Below are positions 62,378 through 64,000 of a stretch of 64,000 nt of DNA, in pieces. The notes under the pieces were generated by a model, which was given only the letters and a program-made list of their open reading frames with translations, made no database searches and was not told where the DNA came from. The stretch comes from Sphingobium sp. OAS761 (GTDB lineage: Bacteria; Pseudomonadota; Alphaproteobacteria; Sphingomonadales; Sphingomonadaceae): NCBI RefSeq assembly GCF_024168485.1, contig NZ_JALJVY010000010.1:124001-188000 (forward strand), read 5' to 3'. Position 1 is the stretch's first letter; each line of letters begins with the position of its first letter. The position numbers and the translations under genes were made by a program.

Positions 62378-63160
62378 ATGACGATAAGCCGGACTTTGTC
62401 GATCCACACACTCGGCGGACTGCCATTATTTACCGAGCGCATGTCTGTTGCGCACGAACTTGTCGCCGCCATACAGGCCAGTGGACACAGTCTTCAGGAT
62501 GGTGATGTCTGCGTCATTGCACAGAAGATCATATCGAAAGTCGAAGGACGGGCGCTGAACCTTTCAGATGTCAGCGTCGGCGAGAACGCCAGGACTTTGG
62601 CTGCGTCCACGCGGCGGGACAGCGCGCTGATGCAGGCCATTTTGGACGAGAGCCGCGAGATATTACGCTCCAGCCCGGCCGCGGTCATCGCGCGTCATCG
62701 CACCGGACATGTACTGGCGAACGCCGGGATCGACGCATCGAATGTTTACGGCGGCGACGAGGACAAGGTGCTCCTTTGGCCGGTGGAACCGGACGCGTCT
62801 GCGCGGAGCATAAGGCGCGAAATTCGGCACCTCACAGGAGCCGCGGTCGCAGTCATCATTGCCGATTCCATGGGACGGGCGTGGCGTATCGGCACGACGG
62901 GCCACGCAATTGGCTGCGCGGGGCTTGTCGTTGTCGAGGACCGTCGCGGCAAAGCCGAAGATCTTTATGGCCGTACCCTTCAGGCAACGCAGATTGCGGT
63001 GGCAGATTCGCTCGCGGCGATGGCCGTCCTGGCCATGGGCGAAGGTGACGAAGGTACGCCCGTCGCCATCATTCGGGGCGCGGAGCTATGGGTGACGCAG
63101 GAGGATGGTCCCGGGGCCGTGGTCGGACTTCGCCCGACGGAACAGGATATGTTTCGATGA
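62378..63160 (+). CDS. cofE: Coenzyme F420-0:L-glutamate ligase (CofE-like), orphan
   Basis: 260 residues with the CofE signature: LQDGDVCVIAQKIISKVEGRA, GHVLANAGIDASNV, a metal/GTP-related DSMGRAWRIGTTGHAIGCAGL and DRRGKAEDLYGRTLQAT. CofE adds glutamates to coenzyme F420-0. No cofC, cofD, cofGH or F420-dependent oxidoreductase is in the window, and the gene is flanked by IS and recombinase debris, so it may be a transferred gene with a changed role (a different amide-ligase substrate). DSMGRAW-IGTTGH departs from the common ITDTFGRPWR form. ATG at 62378 lacks a clear ribosome site. Confidence 0.85.
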   Translation: MTISRTLSIHTLGGLPLFTERMSVAHELVAAIQASGHSLQDGDVCVIAQKIISKVEGRALNLSDVSVGENARTLAASTRRDSALMQAILDESREILRSSPAAVIARHRTGHVLANAGIDASNVYGGDEDKVLLWPVEPDASARSIRREIRHLTGAAVAVIIADSMGRAWRIGTTGHAIGCAGLVVVEDRRGKAEDLYGRTLQATQIAVADSLAAMAVLAMGEGDEGTPVAIIRGAELWVTQEDGPGAVVGLRPTEQDMFR

Positions 63161-63267
63161 CCATTATCCGCGCCTATGTCATCGCTGACAACCGGCTGGC
63201 GGAGAATGCGGGCTGGGATCGGGAGCTGTTGGGCCTCGAACTCAAGTATCTGTCCGAACTCGGGGGT
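63157..63267 (+). pseudogene. ParB/DNA-modification-protein fragment
   Basis: Thirty-seven codons, with IRAYVIADNRLAENAGWD and RELLGLELKYLSEL, match the ParB-like nuclease/partition domain of DNA-methylase-linked proteins just after its first strand. The fragment begins directly at the end of the cofE-like gene and stops at a junction with DUF2924 sequence near 63267. Truncated at both ends. Confidence 0.65.
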
Positions 63268-63538
63268 TCTCGACGCGCGGCTGGAGGAGCTTGAGGCGAT
63301 GGATCTCGAGCAGTTGCGCGACGCGTGGCGGAGGCAGCTTCGCACCACGCCACCCAGGGTAAGCGCCGGTCTGCTCCGGCTGGCGATGGCTCATGCAGCC
63401 CAAGAAAAAGCATTAGGTGGGCTGCCAAACGCAACCCGGCGACGGCTGCGCGAGACCGCTAGCACCGGTCGGCCGTTACCATCCATCCTGCCCGGCATGC
63501 GGCTGGCGCGGGTCTGGCAGGGAACAACCCACAAGGTC
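63268..63538 (+). pseudogene. DUF2924 domain remnant
   Basis: The frame LDARLEELEAMDLEQLRDAW then AHAAQEKALGGLPNATRRRL is the DUF2924 domain found in small proteins next to serine recombinase genes in alphaproteobacteria. Its end, PGMRLARVWQGTTHKV, runs directly into recombinase sequence. Confidence 0.7.
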
Positions 63539-64000
63539 CGCTATCGCTACTATGTCAGCCGATCGCTCCAGCACAACGGCGATGCCCGGAAGACCGGCGG
63601 CGTGCGTCTACCTGCCCGCGAGATCGAGACCCTGGTGATCGAACAGCTATGGCGTGCCGTCAGTGATCCAATCGCACTGTTGGCTTGTCGCCATCATCAC
63701 CGGTTAGCCGGGATGTTTCGAGGCTGGTCGAAACGGCGCGGGAGCTGGCCACACTGCTGCGCAACGGTCGGGGTGGCTTGGTCCAGACGCTGGTCGGAGA
63801 CATTGTCGATCGTATCGAAATCACGCTTTCCGAAGTGCGTATTAGGTTGGACCCCATGGGCCTCAGCCGTCATCTCGGGATGACGATCGATACGCAATCG
63901 TCTGCGCTCCTCATTACCACGCCAGCGACTCTGAAGCGGTCAGGACGGGGCATGCGGATGATCCTCGAGACTGGCGAGGCAGCGACTAGCCGGGAGCCGG
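63539..64000 (+). pseudogene. Serine recombinase C-terminal remnant with a single-base frameshift
   Basis: RYRYYVSRSLQHNGDARK then RLPAREIETLVIEQLW matches the C-terminal, zinc-ribbon side of large serine recombinases. After about 63682 the protein-like reading continues in another frame (PVSRDVSRLVETARELATLL, DRIEITLSEVRIRL), consistent with loss of one base from a GGG run or a sequencing error. The fragment continues past the window end. Confidence 0.7.

Noticed and set aside
63157..63160. ATGA overlap of the cofE-like stop with the ParB fragment start, which would look like an operon
   Set aside because: The ParB piece starts in the middle of its domain and is truncated, so the overlap reflects a chance junction.
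1..64000. tRNA, rRNA, CRISPR array or replication origin
   Set aside because: No tRNA-like T-loop arms, rRNA segments, regularly spaced repeats or iteron/DnaA-box clusters were noticed on reading both strands.

Overview
The window looks like a catabolic (accessory) region of a sphingomonad alphaproteobacterium (Sphingobium, Novosphingobium or Sphingomonas type). The reasons are the high G+C, the dense CoA-ester catabolism genes, a large TonB-dependent receptor, an interspersed palindromic repeat of the kind seen in such genomes, and DUF2924/serine-recombinase remnants at the right edge. About 54 protein-coding genes are supported. No rRNA, tRNA or CRISPR array was seen.

Layout. 1-7.3 kb: the end of an enoyl-CoA hydratase, a thiolase (-), then a rightward group (epimerase-like protein, aldo/keto reductase, thiolase, amidohydrolase) that meets a PaaI-like thioesterase at a hairpin terminator. 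7.3-18.6 kb: MFS transporter and aldehyde dehydrogenase (-), divergent TetR regulator, CoA-transferase, three SDRs, a GldA-like dehydrogenase, a cupin dioxygenase-like protein and an epoxide hydrolase. 18.8-26.7 kb: a leftward gene run, probably an operon, with PaaG-like ECH, acyl-CoA dehydrogenase alpha and beta subunits, ECH-fold protein, NDP-forming acyl-CoA synthetase, DUF35 protein and thiolase-fold protein. 27-32.3 kb: a second NDP-forming acyl-CoA synthetase, a PF10118 protein and a fused double acyl-CoA dehydrogenase. 32.7-38.2 kb: SDR, DUF2889 protein, an unusually arranged CoA-transferase, YtcJ-like amidohydrolase and IclR regulator. 38.7-52.3 kb: two more alpha/beta acyl-CoA dehydrogenase pairs, TetR, acetyl-CoA hydrolase/transferase, SDRs, ECH-fold proteins, a second thiolase-fold/DUF35 pair, an AT-rich 4HBT thioesterase and a CMD-family protein. 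52.4-61.7 kb: a FadJ-like multifunctional enzyme, a small conserved-looking protein, acyl-CoA synthetase, HIBADH-like dehydrogenase, SGNH hydrolase and TonB-dependent receptor. 61.7-64 kb: two IS110-type transposase remnants, an orphan cofE-like gene, and a ParB/DUF2924/recombinase chimera.

How it fits together. Three alpha/beta acyl-CoA dehydrogenase pairs, one fused FadE34-like double dehydrogenase, and two Cys-less thiolase-fold proteins paired with DUF35 proteins are the enzyme types known from CoA-dependent steroid or sterol side-chain breakdown. No ring-opening oxygenase, KstD or KshAB is in the window, so the substrate is not proven; a steroid, bile acid or another polycyclic or isoprenoid acid is my inference. 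CoA activation would come from the synthetases and CoA-transferases, uptake from the TonB receptor, and removal of acetyl- or propionyl-CoA from the true thiolases, the FadJ-like enzyme and the putative retro-aldolases.

Regulation. Two operator families stand out. TTACA-N3-TGTAA occurs just upstream of three distant genes (amidohydrolase, CoA-transferase, PF10118 protein). A GTAAACGA(G/T)TGTTTATA element lies between the TetR gene and the aldehyde dehydrogenase, and again upstream of an SDR. The G+C falls to about 20% at 38.34-38.58 kb and to about 38% in the 4HBT thioesterase gene, both of which suggest foreign DNA.
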